This document shows positions 26,897-28,643 of a DNA stretch of 28,643 nt, one piece after another. A model generated the notes under the pieces. That model worked only from the letters and a program-made list of their open reading frames with translations, was not told the origin of the DNA and did not search any database. The DNA comes from a virus. The stretch spans positions 1 through 28,643 of IMG/VR virus record IMGVR_UViG_3300022928_000095, one strand, 5' to 3'. The translations under genes and the position numbers were made by a program. The first letter of the stretch is position 1. Every line of letters begins with the position of its first letter.

Positions 26897-28643
26897 TTAG
26901 ATATACGTTACTTTGATTGTGATATTACCACTTGTTGCGGTAAAATGAGTGCATTTTGCTCTTAAAACTAATTCATCTGAATTACTGTCAGGATACAAAT
27001 ATTCTGGAGTTGCTACATACGAACCTGTTTCTTCTAAATCAAAGTTTACGTTGCCTGCAACTAAATCAGGATCTGATGTTGTGCCAACTTCTACAATAGG
27101 CACAGTATTTGCTGTTTGTCCACTAAATGCTGTGTGGACGTCGACACTAACACTTTGTATCTTACCACCGGGAGATATATTACCCATTACAACTGTATTA
27201 CTGTTGCCAAATCCACTGTCTGGCATTACAAATGTTGCTGTGAGCGTCTGTGCGTCTGTATTAGCACTATCTTCATCGGATATCTTAACCCAAGCACTAC
27301 CATCATATAGGTACAATGCCCATTCGCCAACACCGTTGTCTAACACATAAGCCTGGTCACCTGTAGCGGCAGTTCCTGAGGCGTCTCTGGCGGCAATATT
27401 ATTATATACTGTCACTGTTGCTTGACGTATACCCTGTTCAATGTTTACTGCAATAGGATATGAACCAGTGTGTGAACTGAAAATCCCAACATCACCTGTG
27501 AATGACCCACTGTTATCAAACAGCAATATCTCACCACCGTCGCTTCTAGTAAGTTTAAGTTTTTGAGCAGTACTGGCACTTGTTGTTGCAACCAACCCTG
27601 AAGTGTTTGCTGAACCACCCACAAACGGATTACCGTTTTTGTCATTTGCGACAGCATAAATGTTTATAGCATTACCATTTGCTTCTGTGAGTTTTACAGC
27701 CGCTCCTGTACCTGTACCTACTGCTGATGCAGTCAAATTATCTATACTTGCGGCATTAATATCTGTTACAAAATCTTCTGCCAATGCAATGCCCGAATAT
27801 CCTGCCGCCACACCTGCTGTGGTTGTGGTAAATGTAATTGTGGTATTACCATTGCCGCTGTCTATATTGGCTTGTGGCGCCGAGCCACCGTCTACATAAC
27901 TACCCACAACACCATAACTTAGTCCACCTGCACTAGTAGAACTTTGTACGGTGGTTGCGTCAACAACTGTACTTGCAGTTACAGTAGTATTAGATGTGTG
28001 ACTATTTAATTCTGTTTGAATAGTACTGATATTTGCACCAGTACTGAATGTAATATCAAAACCATTTACAGATAGATTAGATGCTCCACTTAGTGTTGGA
28101 TTACCAATAGAACCTGTTGCTATACTAGGTACAGCATCTTTAATTTTTAAGAAAACAACTTTTCCAGTATCTGATGTAGTTAAATCGCCATCAGTATCTG
28201 CATAGATATAATCTCCTGATGAACCTGGCAAAGCAGGATTAAAGTCAACAACTTTGTTAAAAGGCTGAACTATAAATTGATTTGGTCCTGGGCCTGCTTC
28301 TGTAACAATACCAAATGTTTTACTTAAATTTAAACTGTTTGCTTTGACATATGAGCCATCTGACGCAACTGCTATAACATCAGATTTTGCAAATCCGTGT
28401 GCTGTTTTATCTAAAACATAATTGTGTTGAGGATTAAGATATTGGAATCTACCCATAACATTTGGATAAAAACTGTAACTGGCAATAGTACTTGGAAATG
28501 GATCTAGCATAGGTAACCCATCTTCATTGATGTTGAATACCACTGCGGCTCCGTTACCAAAAATACCACTACCGCCTGAACTGTTAAACGTATTATAACG
28601 TAACCAATCTTCTACAACACAGGTAACACTACTGGCTGTCTTT
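26897..28643 (-). CDS. Large repetitive virion structural protein, 5' end outside the window
   Basis: The frame is open from the stop at 26897 to the window edge, so the gene is truncated upstream. A GTG at 28543 is internal: the 34 codons before it (including VVEDWLRYNTFNS and GGSGIFGNGAA) have no stop and read as protein. At least 582 residues are seen. The N-terminal visible part has alternating turns (NEDGLPMLDPFPS; FGIVTEAGPGPNQFIVQPF). The middle is Ser/Thr/Ala-rich fibre-like sequence, and the last 120 residues form a probable beta-sandwich ending ITIKVTYI. A late tail-fibre or baseplate-associated protein is likely; exact role unknown. Confidence 0.8.
   Translation of the reverse strand, partial: KTASSVTCVVEDWLRYNTFNSSGGSGIFGNGAAVVFNINEDGLPMLDPFPSTIASYSFYPNVMGRFQYLNPQHNYVLDKTAHGFAKSDVIAVASDGSYVKANSLNLSKTFGIVTEAGPGPNQFIVQPFNKVVDFNPALPGSSGDYIYADTDGDLTTSDTGKVVFLKIKDAVPSIATGSIGNPTLSGASNLSVNGFDITFSTGANISTIQTELNSHTSNTTVTASTVVDATTVQSSTSAGGLSYGVVGSYVDGGSAPQANIDSGNGNTTITFTTTTAGVAAGYSGIALAEDFVTDINAASIDNLTASAVGTGTGAAVKLTEANGNAINIYAVANDKNGNPFVGGSANTSGLVATTSASTAQKLKLTRSDGGEILLFDNSGSFTGDVGIFSSHTGSYPIAVNIEQGIRQATVTVYNNIAARDASGTAATGDQAYVLDNGVGEWALYLYDGSAWVKISDEDSANTDAQTLTATFVMPDSGFGNSNTVVMGNISPGGKIQSVSVDVHTAFSGQTANTVPIVEVGTTSDPDLVAGNVNFDLEETGSYVATPEYLYPDSNSDELVLRAKCTHFTATSGNITIKVTYI

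Noticed and set aside
28541-28543. GTG at 28543 as the start of the last structural protein
   Set aside because: The frame continues without a stop for 34 more codons to the window edge with protein-like sequence, and no ribosome site precedes the GTG.
1-28643. tRNA genes, insertion sequences, integrase or attachment sites
   Set aside because: No cloverleaf, transposase, recombinase or terminal inverted repeat was recognised by eye. The window is almost fully coding, and all gene-free gaps are under 240 bp.

Overview
The window is an AT-rich, densely packed piece of a T4-like (myovirus-type) bacteriophage genome, most likely from a marine phage of a Gram-negative host. The phage assignment rests on a T4-type family B DNA polymerase (gp43), a gp45-like sliding clamp, a T4 RNase H-type 5' nuclease, a DsbA-like small DNA-binding protein, and large repetitive virion proteins of the kind seen in marine T4-like phages. 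Nearly all genes lie on the minus strand, with ATGA/GTGA/TAATG or short overlaps that indicate long polycistronic transcripts. The host is not settled. Tandem glutamine-riboswitch-like RNAs lean towards a cyanobacterium, but no photosynthesis gene is present in this window.

Layout from low to high coordinates: (1) 1-1424, the start of a DUF2201 VWA-like protein and its MoxR-type AAA+ ATPase, separated by an intergenic region with two strong hairpins. (2) 1502-5114, small conserved phage proteins around RNase H. (3) 5116-17575, a mixed metabolic block: QueE, FolE, a DUF465-like coiled-coil protein, a phosphoribosyltransferase, a GalE-type epimerase, a glycosyltransferase, an Hc1-like protein, a QueD-like protein, a secreted outer-membrane barrel protein, an Api92-type protein, a zinc-type MDR dehydrogenase, a Gfo/Idh/MocA oxidoreductase, a TGT/DpdA-like transglycosylase and the sliding clamp. 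(4) 17647-21407, DNA polymerase, DsbA-like protein, an acidic protein and an EF-hand membrane protein. (5) 21421-28643, late structural genes, an OB-fold-like protein, a HAD phosphatase, and an unusual regulatory island at 24116-25107.

FolE, QueD-like and QueE would convert GTP to 7-carboxy-7-deazaguanine, and DpdA would exchange a guanine base in DNA for a 7-deazaguanine. This is a coherent genome-modification (anti-restriction) pathway. QueC is not in the window, so the final base is unknown. The sugar enzymes interleaved with this set may glycosylate either the DNA base or a surface structure.

Regulation can be read in the sequence. Seven minus-strand sites match host sigma70 promoters (TTGACA/TTGACT, 16-17 bp, TATAAT) in front of early/middle genes. 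NATAAATA octamers of the T4 late type precede structural genes and the regulatory island. The island holds the only plus-strand genes: a secreted 100-aa protein with a 26-aa coupled ORF, behind four 11-bp phased repeats resembling a PhoB-type box. Facing them, across a bidirectional terminator, is a minus-strand 49-aa basic peptide gene behind two tandem RNAs with the conserved core of glutamine riboswitches. Nitrogen- and phosphate-responsive control in one phage island is the most striking signal here.
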